A stretch of DNA of 64,000 nt from Hymenopellis radicata (Eukaryota > Basidiomycota > Agaricomycetes > Agaricales > Physalacriaceae). Of this stretch, positions 22,662 through 34,700 are shown piece by piece. The stretch spans positions 62,001 to 126,000 of the forward strand of contig JADNRX010000070.1 of assembly GCA_015501595.1 (NCBI GenBank). The letters run 5' to 3'. Made by a program: the position numbers and the translations under genes. The notes under the pieces were generated by a model. It was not told where the DNA came from. It searched no databases and saw only the letters and a program-made list of their open reading frames with translations. Position 1 is the stretch's first letter. The number at the start of each line of letters is the position of its first letter.

Positions 22662-22770
22662 AAATGGAACGTTCTACAATTATAAAGACTAGAATGTGTT
22701 TCAGCTAGAAGTTGGGTGAGAGCTGGTTTCTTACCTGTTGGTGGGCGTAGGTGGATGACCCAAGCCTCGA
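22662..22770 (-). promoter_or_regulatory. 5'UTR intron and promoter block of F-box paralog 4
   Basis: The intron lies at 22674-22734. The sequence up to about 22770 is nearly the reverse complement of 11050-11161, the leader of paralog 3. Homology stops at about 22770, which may mark the duplication breakpoint. Confidence 0.6.
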
Positions 22771-22921
22771 GGCGGCACTATGTAAGGCGGCACGAAAACA
22801 CGAGGAACCCCGCCGTTCTGAGGGGGCACAGCCACCCAAACGGTCCCACCGTTTGACCGTTCGTGCCGAGATGCCGAAGGCTCGACCGTTTGAGAGCGAG
22901 CGTTCGAATGACCCCTATAGC

Positions 22922-22923
<2 letters not shown>

Positions 22924-22965
<42 letters not shown>
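22924..22965. repeat. Poly-T tract of 42 bases
   Basis: This is an uninterrupted run of T, flanked by CCCCTATAGCTA on the left and AAGTCCAAATAGGGG on the right. On the minus strand it would look like a poly-A tail of a retroposed sequence, but no LINE or SINE body was recognised beside it. Confidence 0.9.
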
Positions 22966-22968
<3 letters not shown>

Positions 22969-23224
22969 TCCAAATAGGGGCAAGCGCGCGGGGGCACAGT
23001 TAAATGTAATGGTCAAGGTAGGTCTTCGACTTGGGACAAAGAAACGGGAAGGTAAATGAAGTGTTTCGAAGATTGCATTGAACGACTGAGATTTATAGAC
23101 TAAGAACAAAGCTTAAATACTGAGGTGAGATTTTTAGTAGTGAGTCAGGTATACATATTGTGAGATAAGTCTGTGACAAAGAGAGACGGGATGAGAAGAC
23201 ACGAAATATAATAGTATCTTATCG

Positions 23225-23662
23225 GACAGCTGCCGTCGGGCTATAAGATTGGATCACACGTCATTGCAGATATTAATTCCTGCTACCAAAATGATACTAG
23301 GAGACTCGTCTAGACCTCAGCTACCCTCTCTGATAGTGGGGCACAATCCTAGAACATCTCGAAATCCTCCGACGGCTAATGTTGAGCTATAAGATCGGAC
23401 CACACGTCCCTTCAGATATTAATTCCTGCTACCAAAATAGTACTGGGAGACTCATGTGGATCTCAGCTACCCTCTCTGACAGCGTGGGCACAATCCTAGA
23501 ACATCTCAAAATTCCCGACGGCTGCTGTCGGGCTATAAGATTGGACCACACGTCACTCTAGATATTAATTCCCACTACCAAAATGGTATTAGGAGACTCA
23601 TGTGGACCTCAGCTACCCTCTCTGACAGCGTGGGCACAATCCTAGAACATCTCAAAATCTCT
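23225..23662. repeat. Tandem repeat, three units of 146 bp
   Basis: Units begin at 23225, 23371 and 23517, each starting near GAC(A/G)GCT and containing GCTATAAGAT, CACACGTC, GATATTAATTCC, CTACCAAAAT and CAGCTACCCTCTCTGA. Units 2 and 3 are closer to each other than to unit 1. No ORF crosses the array. Confidence 0.9.
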
Positions 23663-23777
23663 GACAGCTGCTGCTGTTGTAATGAAGTGCAAAGATGATG
23701 AACTCTTAAGTTGGTAGTGAAACAAAGCGGCATGCATTATATAGCTAACTGTACACTATGGTTTACCGGTATGTAGA

Positions 23778-24158
23778 CTATATATTGTGACCTAAACAAT
23801 GTATACGAAGATGCGTTAGTTTTCCCGAGTCTGTGTTACCCGCCGCCGCCGCGCGTTCCTTGCGAAACAGGATATCAGGAAGATTACCAGTAACAAAATC
23901 ATCTGTTCGAAGAAAGGAAAGCCGAAGACAGTTCTCGCCATCAATCTCCTCTCGATAGTCTCGAAAAAAGCAGAGCAAAGCACATGTGTCCGATGGTAAG
24001 TCTCCAGAAGTCCCGGTTCGTGCAACATCTCGAAGAATATCAAGGAAGCGAACAGGACTGAATTCGATTCGCGCTGGTGCCACGTTCTTCTTGGGTGGAT
24101 GAAAAGCAAAGATTCCAGCTGGCTGCGGATACGGTATAGCGGAGATGGATAATACGTT
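23778..24158 (-). pseudogene. 3' half of a gene split by a 4.4-kb transposon
   Basis: The minus-strand frame carries SAIPYPQPAGIFAF and FSPVRFLDILRDVAR and ends at a stop at 23778. Its 5' edge lies exactly at the end of the element at 24159-28582. The other part of the gene resumes at 28583. Removing the element and one copy of the 2-bp duplication joins GAT GAC AAC GTA TTA TCC in frame. Agaricomycete genomes contain a family with a similar order of features (Cys-rich motif, then a PQP..IF segment) but no known function, recalled from general knowledge and not checked. Confidence 0.55.
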
Positions 24159-27100
24159 CATCAGGAAAAGCACTTTGGCATCTGGTTCACCTAAGTTTAG
24201 ACCCCTATTTTCTGGGCAACCTAAGAGGCTTAAGTTGCCAGAGACAACTAAAAGCAACTCCACACAATTCAAAGATTGGCCTTCTACCCGAGTTGTTACC
24301 AGTCTTCTTTAGTTAACTTGTGTATTCTTAAGAATCAGCCTCTTTACTCAAGTTGCTACAAGTGACTTATCCTAACTGCCCAAGTCAACTTGGGTATACT
24401 CGAGATGTTCCATTCTACATGTGAAACCTAAGCAACCCTAGATATACCAGGTTTACTCAGGCAAGCAGCAGGTATCACATATCACAACTCAATCAATTTA
24501 TTTTCTTCGAAGAGGTACTACACATCAACATAAATGAGGGTGCCATGTGAAGAGAATTGGCGTGGATGGAGTCGGGGCTGATAACGGCTCGCTCGTCGGG
24601 CGAGTCGTTGTCGTTGAACTATTGACTAATGTTCGGTAAACGGGTAACCTTTTGCTGCTGCTCCGGCCCCGGCGTCGACTGCCATCCACGAGGGCTCGCC
24701 AAGGTCCAGACATTGATGGCGACTATTGTCGGCGGCGGGCGGAGGTGATAGACGCGGGGGTGCTAGGTGAAAGAACGTCGTCCGGGATGAGAGCCGACAC
24801 TGCCGCCACGATTTCCGAGAGTTGACGCTTGAGGGCGTCGGGTCCGAGAGCCTGAATGTGCGAAGTTGACTGGAAACGAGGACGGTGTCGAAATTGGTGC
24901 ATCGAGCCCGGATACCGGACAGAGCGGCCTCGATACAAGGGCTTACGCGTCCCATAGGAAGACAAGTATCAAGGGAAAAGCTAGATGGCATGTTAGTGGG
25001 CTGAACTGAATCATGGCCAATGACGCACCCAGGTCGACGTGATTAGAAGCGCGGCAAAGAGAGGACGACGCCAAATGGTGTCGGGGATGCGAGTCCTCTC
25101 TGTCGGGTAGCGTGAGGCTAGATAGGCCAAATTCAACAAGAATTGTTGTAGAACAAGCAGAAAATACGCACCGTTTAGGCTGCGTGCGTGCGCCACGCCC
25201 TCCTAGCCCAGCAAACCGCAACCATTACCGCATTGGAGGTCCAACAGAGACGGCGCGGGGGCTGATCCAGCCTCTTGAAGCCCATCGCCGTCTTCTCGAA
25301 GCATTGGTGCTCCGTCCTGGAGGCTTACGCGACAGCGCCGGTCATCGGGAGAGCGCAGAACGCAAGAAAGTCGTTCTGACGGCTGCCGGAAGCCGTTCTC
25401 GCGGGCCACCGGTCCAAAACGAAAAGGCAAGAAAAGAAAAGCGACCAGGGAGGGCTCTCGAAAAGTCCTGAGGCAGGGACGACGGCACCACAACTAGGTG
25501 CTGGTGGTAAAAAGCAGAGAGAGAAGTGATCGGGTACGAACGTGGAGTGCGGGGCTGACGCTGATCGTCATGCACAACGGCGCGTTCCAGGGTCTAGAAA
25601 GTGGGAACAGGCCTCGAAGTAAGTATAATAGCAGGCAGAATTGAGAGAAAGGACGCACCTGCTAGGTAGCACCTTCTGCCTCTCCCGATTGCTGACCGTG
25701 GCTACATGCAGTCCAGCCTCTTGAAACCCGAAGCCGTCGTCGTCGAGAAGCGTTGCTGTTCCGTCCTGGGGGCTGACGCGTCCGCGCTTTCCTCGCCGTG
25801 AGAGCAGAAGGGCAAAAAGTCGTCGTCTCCATCTCCAAAGCCGCGGATTTGAAAGAGCGGCCTCCTCAGAGGGCTTACGCGGTCCACAGTCGTTGCCGCA
25901 GTCGAAGAGCAGCATGCCCGAGACTAAATCGGGAAGGAGCAGATCGCGTAGATGGTCGTTTCAGAGAGAGAGAGAGCAAGTTGATCGTGGTGGTATTTGG
26001 AGAAGGCGATTGTCCGATCGCGCCAGGATCGCGCTGATCAACTACGCACCTTAGTCCTCTTCTGCTGCTGCCACGGCACGTCAACGACGACAACGTGCAG
26101 TCTGGACTCTTCAAGCTCGATTTCTTCGGTCTCTGGCTTTTTCTCTGCTTTTCTTTGGCCTTTGGATCTGATCTGGCTGGTGATACCTCCGGAGTAATGT
26201 TTTCGTGCTCCTCTTTGTTAAGGCGACCTTTCGACGACAATGCGCTGTGAACGTGGATGCAGCAAGCCCTCGGAATGAGCCAGACATGTTGCTGGTAAGT
26301 ATGGTAGGCTTGCACTGTGTATGTATAGTCTATTTTGCTTTGTCTATGGGAAACTCACCATGTAACACCGTAGCTTGCCTCCGGTTGTGGGCCTGCCTCT
26401 AGGACATCTATCATTATGGAAGGCCCGCGCTATCCTCTCAGCTCCACATTGTGTTGTCTCTGATAGGAAGTGGGCGGACCACGACCACGACTTTGACGCA
26501 TTCGAGAGCATCTCATCGTCCTATTCCGGTCGCAAACCTCCTTATCTGTCGGCTCCCGCAGAGGAACGGCTAAAGCCTGACGTGGTGAGTACAAACTTCA
26601 TATTACTCCAGTCTAATCTAACACCGTTCACAGCACTTGCGTCGAACTACCAACAGCTTTTGACCAACAACTTTTCGTGATACTTGGTACTGCTCTTTTT
26701 CGGTAACCTCATCGATCAAGATTCATGTCTTGCTCTTCCTGGCGAGCCAGAATCCCCAATGCCGTACTGGCTTGGAGCACTCGATGTCTTCGAGACGGGT
26801 GCCGCGTGTGAGGCACTGGGGGTGCCGGTGATGCACCGGAAGACTGGTGTATGGCCATCGTGTGGAGCCGCACCCTCGTTGCTGTCGGGGACGCTACGAT
26901 CCGAAATGCATTGCGGCTCAGCGTCCTCATTCCTCTGCGGACGTGACCATGAAACCCCCATCAGCATCCGCATCTTCATTCGCGGCCTTCAGCCGTCCTA
27001 AAGATATTGCATCAGAGGTGCCAATCTGGCTTATCGTGTAGAAAGACCAGTGACATTTTTAACAGTCGACTTTTGAGTAGGCCTCCGGCTGTCAGACTTA

Positions 27101-28582
27101 TCTGTGTCCTTTGTCATATTTATTCTCCGCAATTATTTTTTCAAGTAGATTTAGAAAATGCATTCAAGTCCATTTGCTGGGCTGGCCGAAATGATCACGT
27201 GTACGTTGGCTTTACATTCAATCACAGTTTCAAAGTCCGATCACTCGCTCTCTTCCTCTCCCCACGACAGCGCGACAGCGGCCATAGCGGTAAGTCTTTC
27301 CCTCCTTGCTTATTCACAACCTTCTGATATTTCACAATGACTCGCGCAGGAGGCTGCCGACAGATGCTGGCAGGTGCGTCTGCGACTGTTGTAGCTGGCA
27401 TCTACTGACTGCACTTAGGACACGACAACGACAGAGGTTTTTTCGGTGCTGCCGCGACCACAACATGATACCCAAGCGTGGGCCCATGGAGAGCCAGGCC
27501 GACCTTGAGCAGGGCTTTGTGGGCCCATGGTTGGGAGGTGGTGTTGTCGCGAAGTCTTACAGGCCCTACTCCTATTCCCAGCATCACCGGGCTGTCACCC
27601 ACTGTCATACGGTACGCACAGTCAATTCCCTGTCGAGCTGATATTCATTCACATCTCCCCCGTACCAGTCTCTGCCGCCGACAACTGCCACGTACACGTG
27701 CATGTTGGCTTTTGTTTAGGTGCGGCTTCGCGCGATCGTTCATGTCCTTCCTCTCACCCTCACCAGTTTCACACTGAGGAGTACACCATCAACACAGCGA
27801 CGGCCACGGTGACCTCGACTACGATCAGGGAACCACGATGAGTACGACCATGACAACCGCCAAGGACATCAACGAGATGACGACGACGGGCTCGACGACA
27901 ATGACTATACCACACCTATTCACGACGACAAAGATGAGGATGAGACCATGAGGACAAGGACGACTCGAGCACCGCAACGAGCATGACCCAGACACTCCGT
28001 TAAGGACGATCTGAGCTCCACGACGAGGACGACCCGAGCACCGCGACGAGGACGACCTAGACGCCTCGTTAAGGATGATCTGAGCTCCGCGACGAGGACG
28101 ACCCGAACACCACATTAAGGACGACTCGGGCACCGCAACAAGGATGGTTGGTAGGATAATGCAATAAGGACAGCTCAAACACTGTAGCTATGTACGTGTA
28201 GGTAGAAACCGGTTTAGATATTCAAATTGTACGCGCTTTCTTGAGCTTATTGAATTGAAATTATATCATATTTTATTATGCAAATAAGGCTATTGGGAAC
28301 TGCTTTGCTAGCATGCTTACCACAGCTACAGTTCACTTGAACGTGGTTCAGGATGATTTAAGTTCACTTGAATGTGATTCAGGATGATTTTAGTACACAT
28401 TGAGGTGATTCTGGAAGACTTAAGTCATCCAAAGTTAACTTGAGGTTAACTTAGGAATGAGGGCAGGTGTAGACTGTGTCCTGAGTTAAACTGGCTGAAT
28501 CAGAGACTTCTAAGCTCTAGGTCAACCAGATTCTCTCTGGTTAACCATAGTGGACCTAGGCTCAAGACCCATATTCCTGATG
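24159..28582. mobile_element. 4.4-kb non-autonomous DNA transposon, CATCAGGAA ends
   Basis: The left end starts CATCAGGAA and the right end finishes TTCCTGATG, flanked by the 2-bp duplication TT (24157-24158 and 28583-28584). Inside each end are 200-300 bp of subterminal sequence rich in AAGTTGCC, CAACTTGGGT and GTTAACTTGAGG type repeats. The interior has no transposase. It contains imperfect internal repeats (25262-25330 compared with 25712-25775), four copies of a GGCT(T/G)ACGCG motif (24940, 25322, 25771, 25872), and a GACGACGA-rich stretch at 27830-28150. It interrupts a gene whose two halves rejoin in frame when it is removed. Element and boundaries are well supported; the superfamily is not. 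Confidence 0.65.
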
Positions 28583-29777
28583 TTGTCATCGCACTGATGC
28601 TTTGGATGGTTTCCGAATCCTCCGACGCCATTAGGATACTTGTCACGATTGCAGCGACTGCAGACTTGAATCTTCCGCTACGATTTCAGTGAGTATCATA
28701 TGCATATATGTATAAGAGCTTCAGACTTACGAGCTTCTTATCAAGTTCTGCTTCCCCGTTCGCATTTATAACATAGCCGTTATTCGTTAACAGCTTCATG
28801 ACTGCATAGCAGTGCTTTCTCCAGAAATCCTCCTTCCCTGACTTCGCTGAGATGAGGCGTTAGATAGCGTGCAAGATAGAAAGTAAGAAGAGGTAGAACC
28901 TTTATAATCCTTCTGCTTCAAGCGCCTTAAGATAGTAGCCTCAAGCTTAGCAAACGCCTCTGACAGTGCCCGAGGCATCTTTGGAAGAATGCCGGGTAGC
29001 TCCGCCTTGAGTCGCGTATTGAACAAGGCCGTCGCAGCTGCCCATTTCGCCGATGTCATCTCAGACGTAAGCCACTGCTCAGTAGCACGAATCTCCACCA
29101 AAAGGAACCAGTCCTTGTCACCTGCATGGATAACGAGCGAGCTGGCATGTATGCCGGTAAAGCGATAAAGGAGTAGTTCAGACCGAGTTTGTCGACAGCC
29201 ATCTGCACTGGCTGGTAAGGGAGGAAGCGGAGCGATAAGTTCAGCGATGTTACTTGTTGTTGCGGATGATTGCGAAATAGGCTGGGAGCGTGGTGCTAAC
29301 GGTTCGTCTAGCGATGCGCGCTGCTATCATCGAGGTACTCTTCCGCATGAAAATGGGTGCAAGTGTCTTATTCGTAGCGACACTTGAAAGATTTCCAGAA
29401 ATCGAGATACGTGTTCGCTTTGCAGCGCGGGCTATTTGGGTGGAGTCTGTCGAGTCTGCCATTGGAGATTGCGGGCCAGAATAGGCATGAACACTCTCAA
29501 TGCTCAGCGAACACTTTCGAGTTGATGAGCGTGAGGGAATTGGCTCCGTATCGGCATCTATGAAGTCAGCCGCGTCAGGTCTGGAAAGATTCTGTAGCAA
29601 CGACTTAGCATGAAACTAAAAGGAATAATCACGACTTACCATTGGTGTTGAATCCGGCGAGTTGTTCTGAGGTTGCGTATTTGAATGTGATAATTTGACA
29701 CCCAGACGTTGTAGAAGTGTGGCTTGGTATGCTGGTAGATGTTGGGGTTCAGGGAATGGGAGGAGTGGACTAGGCAT
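28583..29777 (-). pseudogene. 5' part of the transposon-split gene
   Basis: The ATG at 29777 opens an exon (PFPEPQHLPAYQATLLQRLG) followed by an intron from a GTAAGT donor near 29640 to a CTACAG acceptor near 29593. Later pieces read AGDKDWFLLVEIRATEQWL and SEMTSAKWAAATALF, then FYLFLLSILHAI, a TAA in place of a codon, and SAKSGKEDFWRKHCYAVM. After a GTAAGT intron comes VCSRCNRDKYPNGVGG, a Cys-rich motif, up to the transposon edge. At least two frame changes and one nonsense codon make it non-functional even apart from the 4.4-kb insertion. It is a host-type gene of unknown function. Confidence 0.5.
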
Positions 29778-31069
29778 ACGAGTAGCAGGGTGCTATTTTG
29801 AGGAGAGATGCTGGAAAAGGGACTTGTGTCCATGTTGAGCTTGGTTGTGTTCCTTTGTTTGTGATCGCGATATACACGGCGCGGTCTTGTATTTTTAGCT
29901 TAGCTTCTTACCACTGCGGAATCAGGCTCACAATTTTATCCATCAGGAAACGACCATGGGACTCAGTCTAACCCAAGATAACTTCCCTTTGAGGAAGTCT
30001 ATCTGGAGCACCAGGGCTTGCCAGAGCTGACATGAGCCAACCCGGAATGGCTCTATCCACGGAGCATCTTGTTGAGCCAGCATGAGTTGCTCCTAGTTGC
30101 TTCAAGCTTTTCATCAGGGGTGTTGAGTCATATTGAGTCAACCCCAGAATGCTCCTAGATACTTGCATTGACTCGGGAGGCATCTCTAGTAAACTCAGAA
30201 CAACTCGCTAACTATTTGAAGTTTTCTCAGCATCATATGGCTAAGTCTCATGCTCTTCGATGTGCATTCAACTACGCCGGCACACTCACCTTGGACAAAA
30301 CACATTGAGAGTAGAAAACTGATATTGCTAGTGAAGGGTATGGAAACTATGAGTACAACAGGTATATACAGACTACTATTCGGTCATCTACATAGACTCA
30401 GAAGAACAAATAGAGAGTGAACACACGAGCATGCCAGACAACGGCAGCGAGTATCAGTTAGTTAGTAGTGCGGTGACCTGAGATTCCATTATAGTGTACT
30501 ATGCATTCGGCAGGTGTTTGGGGTGCATCCGTGTCCATTCATATTGATGGAATAGTCACAGGTGCTAGAAACAGTGTTAGAAAAAGACTTGAGCAAAGAA
30601 GATAGGCAACTTCAAACCTCACAATCCCATGATCCCAGCACTCGCCAATGTTGCATTGTTCGCCGACCGTCGCGCAAGCTTCTTTTTGGTCCTCGGTAAC
30701 ACGTTCGATATCATCTTCAGTACCCATAGGCCGATATCGCGGCTCGCCTGGTGGATGTACGTCCTGCGGCGAGTTTAGGGCGCGTCTTGAGCTTCGCGAA
30801 AGACGAAGACTGCTCATTGAAGCGCGGAGGCTGCGCTTATGGGCGGCCATATGACCGGTCTGTCAACGTATCATCACCTGGTGCTGGATACGGAATTGGC
30901 GGGAGACTAAGTGAAATCCAGGAACCAAAAGGTGCCTCGTTCGAGGGCTTACCCGTGGAGGTAGAGACGCACACCCTATGCTCACGTCCAAACACTATTC
31001 TGGGTCCATGAAAAGGCTCTTGCTCGAATGATAGAATTGATGGCCAAACGACAGCGATAGAACAATTTG

Positions 31070-31540
31070 CTAGCAAATTCGGTGTGTCGTAAAGATGGTA
31101 GTGAAATCGATATGGCGTTTGGGTAGAGCGGGATGGCAAGGCCTGCCTACCATTCAGGCAAGTAGGCGACGGCTGTGGTGAGCTGGGGCAAGACATATTT
31201 GCCAGGGAACCACGCGACGAGGTACCCAAACATGATAGTCTCGTTCGTCTCGTGGTCATGCAATTGGCTAGGGATGCCAGCCAAATTTCAGAGATCGCCC
31301 TTCCAGTCGGCGAGTCGTATTGGCTGCCGATGTCGAAGAGTGCGACGTTGGGTGCGCCCTTGATCGACCACACCGTCCGTACAACACCTTGACGCCCTGG
31401 GCGCGCATGTACTCGAGGGTGGCGGCCATGTGAGGGCCAGTCGGTTCCTGCTGCTCGACCTCTATGGGCGCCATCTTGATATGACAGTAGACCGATGATG
31501 GCGGTTGGAGTGAAATAAAAGGAGCGGTCCAAGTAACATC
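31070..31540 (-). pseudogene. Glycogen synthase fragment
   Basis: Read in changing frames on the minus strand: [47 protein letters not shown] then [18 protein letters not shown], and KRHIDFTTIFTTH. These match, in order, the N-terminal quarter of fungal GSY-type glycogen synthase (UDP-glucose or ADP-glucose independent statements aside, the eukaryotic enzyme extends glycogen from UDP-glucose). Several frame breaks and an in-frame stop (after LPEW) make it a dead copy. It lies wholly inside the 4.7-kb transposon, next to a forkhead fragment, so it looks captured. Confidence 0.75.
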
Positions 31541-31624
31541 GTCACTTTAAGGTTTAGTGCACGGGCTGCAAGGGATATCTAGGTCAGAAACGTCCAAAAA
31601 AGCGAATATACACTGCGTACTTAC

Positions 31625-31790
31625 CCTCCATGGCGGCGTATATTTCGCGGATAGTGAGGCATTTTCGAGGACTGTCCAGTATGGGGCAGCGGAGAATAAT
31701 GGGAAGCATGTACTGGGGTCGCCCATTGGTGTCTGGGAGGCAGTTAAGCGTGTCAGGAATTTGGGTGTGGTTCGTGATTCTACTGCCATG
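31625..31790 (-). pseudogene. Forkhead DNA-binding domain fragment
   Basis: The minus-strand frame reads CLPDTNGRPQYMLPIILRC and then RKCLTIREIYAAMEG. This corresponds to helices 1-2 of a fungal forkhead domain, where LPVIIRCAIL...RLTIREIYAAME is typical. The exon ends at a GTAAGT donor (ATGGAGG/GTAAGT at 31624). The recognition helix that should follow is absent; glycogen synthase sequence follows instead. It is a captured exon inside the 4.7-kb transposon. Confidence 0.7.
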
Positions 31791-34700
31791 GCTGCACTTC
31801 AAGCTCCATGGGCTCCGGATCCAGCTGGGCCACGTCCTACACAGCGTCCAGCATGTGGTTTCTGTTGGCAGAGGCGGGCAACGCTGAAAGTTTGACGGCA
31901 GAGAGCGTTAGGGTGTCGGCGTTGATTTGTGGTTCACCTTAGCGGGAGATTATTAGCGGCTTCGCAAAAATCGAATGAGGATGGCAGACAAGAGGCGGAA
32001 AGGAGAGAAATTCATGGCTTTTGAGTCGTCGTTCCGTAGTAATGTTATCAGGGAGCAAGTGAGATCGTCGTCGTGGTGGTAAGGCAAGGAGAACCGTCCC
32101 AAAACGCCGTTGATCAGCTCTCGGATGATCGGACCGAGCGGTTTTTGACGACTTGAACGGCCTCCAGCGCAACAACGGAGACAACTGAGGCCTTGAAACA
32201 TCTACGGATGTGTTTCTGTAACATGTAAGAATGTTTTATTTTTTGGTCAATTTTTTGGCCTGTCAGAACATGATACTTCACCTTGCAGACACCGATACCA
32301 CGTCTGAGATACCATAGGTAAGTCGGTCGACCTAGTATTTCTATAAGACCTTACATCAACCAATGTAGATATATTCATCGTATTTATATGCTCCTTCTTG
32401 CCATCGTTCGACGTCAACGACGCGTTTGAACGATGGTCGGATGACGAGACCGGCAATCCGAGCAGTGATCAGACACTGTTTGGAGTCGTCGTCTCTCACC
32501 TCCCACCACCATCATCACCCATGTCGCGGACACCGTTGCCACCGCATCTTGCTCGCTTTCTTCTCTTTTCTGTTATATTCGTCCCCGTTGGACTACCCGG
32601 CTGTCCACGCGTAAGCCCTGTCAGAACAGGCTGCACTTATATGATGTTGGCCCCGTCGACTTAGGAAAAGTCGGCGTCAAGCAGCGCCTTGCCTCGCTGC
32701 ATCCCACAAGCGGGCTCTATAAGAGCTAGAGCCGGAGGAATGGACGCTGCACCGTCTGCAGGCGGCAGCGTTGCGGTGCGTTGCTCAATTTAAATTTTAC
32801 TTAGTACATACTAATCATTTACGCGTCCGCTTTCAAGGTTCCCTATTGCCCACCAAATGACTGCCCAGCCTCCAGCCGAACATGCCACGTCGTTCTCACG
32901 TGCATGTTCGGTTTCCTTCGATCGCAAGTCCCAGAGTCGATCGTTTCTTTCTTCTTCCCCCCAACAAACATGTCCATTCGACCTTGCAGGTGAGTCAAAT
33001 GTCGTTACCCTCTGCAACTAATGACTACCTTTAAGCTAACGCCTCAGAGGGAATGCCACCGGGCAAGACAGGACGACGCCAGAACAAGGATGTCTAGACG
33101 AAACCGACAAGCACTGAATTGGGCAACGACAAGGACCACCTGCGACGACGGATGACGACTCAACAACGACACTCGCAGTGCTCATGCTGCATCCCGTGGA
33201 TGGGTTCCGTAAGAGCAAGGTCCTACGGTCTGGTGGCGTGGTGGTGCGCTCCCATATCCCTCCTGTTCTTGTGCTTCCTCTTCTTTGCTTCGAAGAACGT
33301 CTATATTTGGTCGACGCTTGCCTCGACTATGGCGCCAGCCTTTCCCTCTTCAAAGTTGGAATCAGCGAGGCCACGTCAGCGTCACGTAGGTGTTTCCTTT
33401 ATTTTGCTCGTACAAGTTTTTGTTCTCAACTTTGACTTGCGGCCAGTATTCGGCCGTGACCGTTGTTCTCATATTCAAGACGAGCCCCCCACCACCCCAA
33501 AAACTGTGTCGGATGACGAGGACAATGACACCACCATACTTCTATGACAATGCGAGCCCGCCTGACAACGAGAGCTCAATACGCCCACTACCGAGAGTGC
33601 CAACGCCCTTGACGACTCAACGCGCTCGGCATTTGATTCTACCATGAAATCAGCTGATGTCTCAGTGGATATGAAGTGACCTGAATAGTAAGTTCAACGC
33701 CCTCTACAAGTTGAAAGCGAATGCCGTCCTCATTCCAGATTAGCGAGGTAATATATCAGCGATATGATATAGATGCGATAGAGACATGTTACCTGCGACG
33801 AACTACCTGTGACGAAGGTGACAATTAACGAAGAGGACGACAAGGCCTGACTGACGACGGCGACCATTCACGATGAGGACGACCAAAAAGACAAGCACTC
33901 GCGAATGAGGACGACCACCCAGGATGAGCACTCGCGACCGAAGACGACCTTGCCCAACTAAGGAGGACAAGAGGACACCATTTGCTGAGAGGACCACTGC
34001 AGAATCTGAGGACGAACTGATGAACGACGATCGCCACGCCGATACAAGAGGATGTTCACCTGGACTACGTTCATCTCGCTTGCCACCAACAATGTCACCG
34101 GTACGTTATGCAGCACTATTATCCTATTTGCACATTGAAGCCAGCCACGTCAGTGTCCGTTTGTGTTGGTTCATTTCGATTGCAGTGCTAGGACGAAGTG
34201 TGATGACATCAAGGTACGCAATAAGCTGCAATGACGACGAGACCAATACTGTACAGGTGACTCAGACAAAGGTTCGAACAAGCAATATGCATCCTATAAG
34301 TAATATATATGTAGTGCTATACCTCCATATATGTGTATCGCCTCCAGTACCTGTTGAATATATTGAGTCTGGAATTACTTGTTGATGAATTTGAGTTGCC
34401 AGCTCTGGCTTCGGGCTTGCTTAGGGTCCTGTGTAGTCCGCTTGGCTCGAATTATAACTTGCTGAAGTTGCGTTGAGTGGCATCTTGAGTCGGTGTGAGT
34501 ATGATTGAGTTGTCTCCAAAGCAACCTGAGTTTGGCTGCAGGTCTGAACCTTTCTCAGAGTTGATTTCTTGACCTGAATGATTTCCTGTCTCCTGGTTAG
34601 CTAGAGTTAACTATAGTATACCACAGCCAGCCTGAGCTCCATGACCCTTTTCCTGATGTCTACGATTTAACTACGCTACGACGCGACGCTAAGTGATCGC

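Larger units (their letters stand above)
29941..34658. mobile_element. 4.7-kb non-autonomous DNA transposon carrying host gene fragments
   Basis: The left end CATCAGGAAACGACCATGGG and the inverted right end (CATCAGGAAAAGGGTCATGG on the minus strand) match well. Both are flanked by the 2-bp duplication TC (29939-29940 and 34659-34660). Subterminal zones of about 250 bp are rich in TTGAGTC, AGTTGC and AACCCA-type short repeats, like those of the element at 24159. The interior has no transposase but holds forkhead and glycogen synthase fragments, both on the minus strand, a GACGACGA-type stretch (33790-34030) and one ACGCGTAAGCC motif at 32607. Confidence 0.7.

Noticed and set aside
22924..22965. 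Telomeric or centromeric sequence
   Set aside because: A pure T run is not a telomere repeat, and there is no TTAGGG array anywhere in the window.
23225..23662. CRISPR-like array
   Set aside because: The repeats are directly adjacent 146-bp units with no spacers, in a eukaryotic sequence.
27825..28178. 117-codon ORF with repeated CSGRPRRGAQ
   Set aside because: It is a translation of a GACGACGA-type degenerate tandem repeat inside a transposon, not a protein repeat family.
24159..28582. Helitron
   Set aside because: It has inverted terminal repeats and flanking dinucleotide duplications, no 3' CTRR hairpin, and no Rep/helicase sequence.
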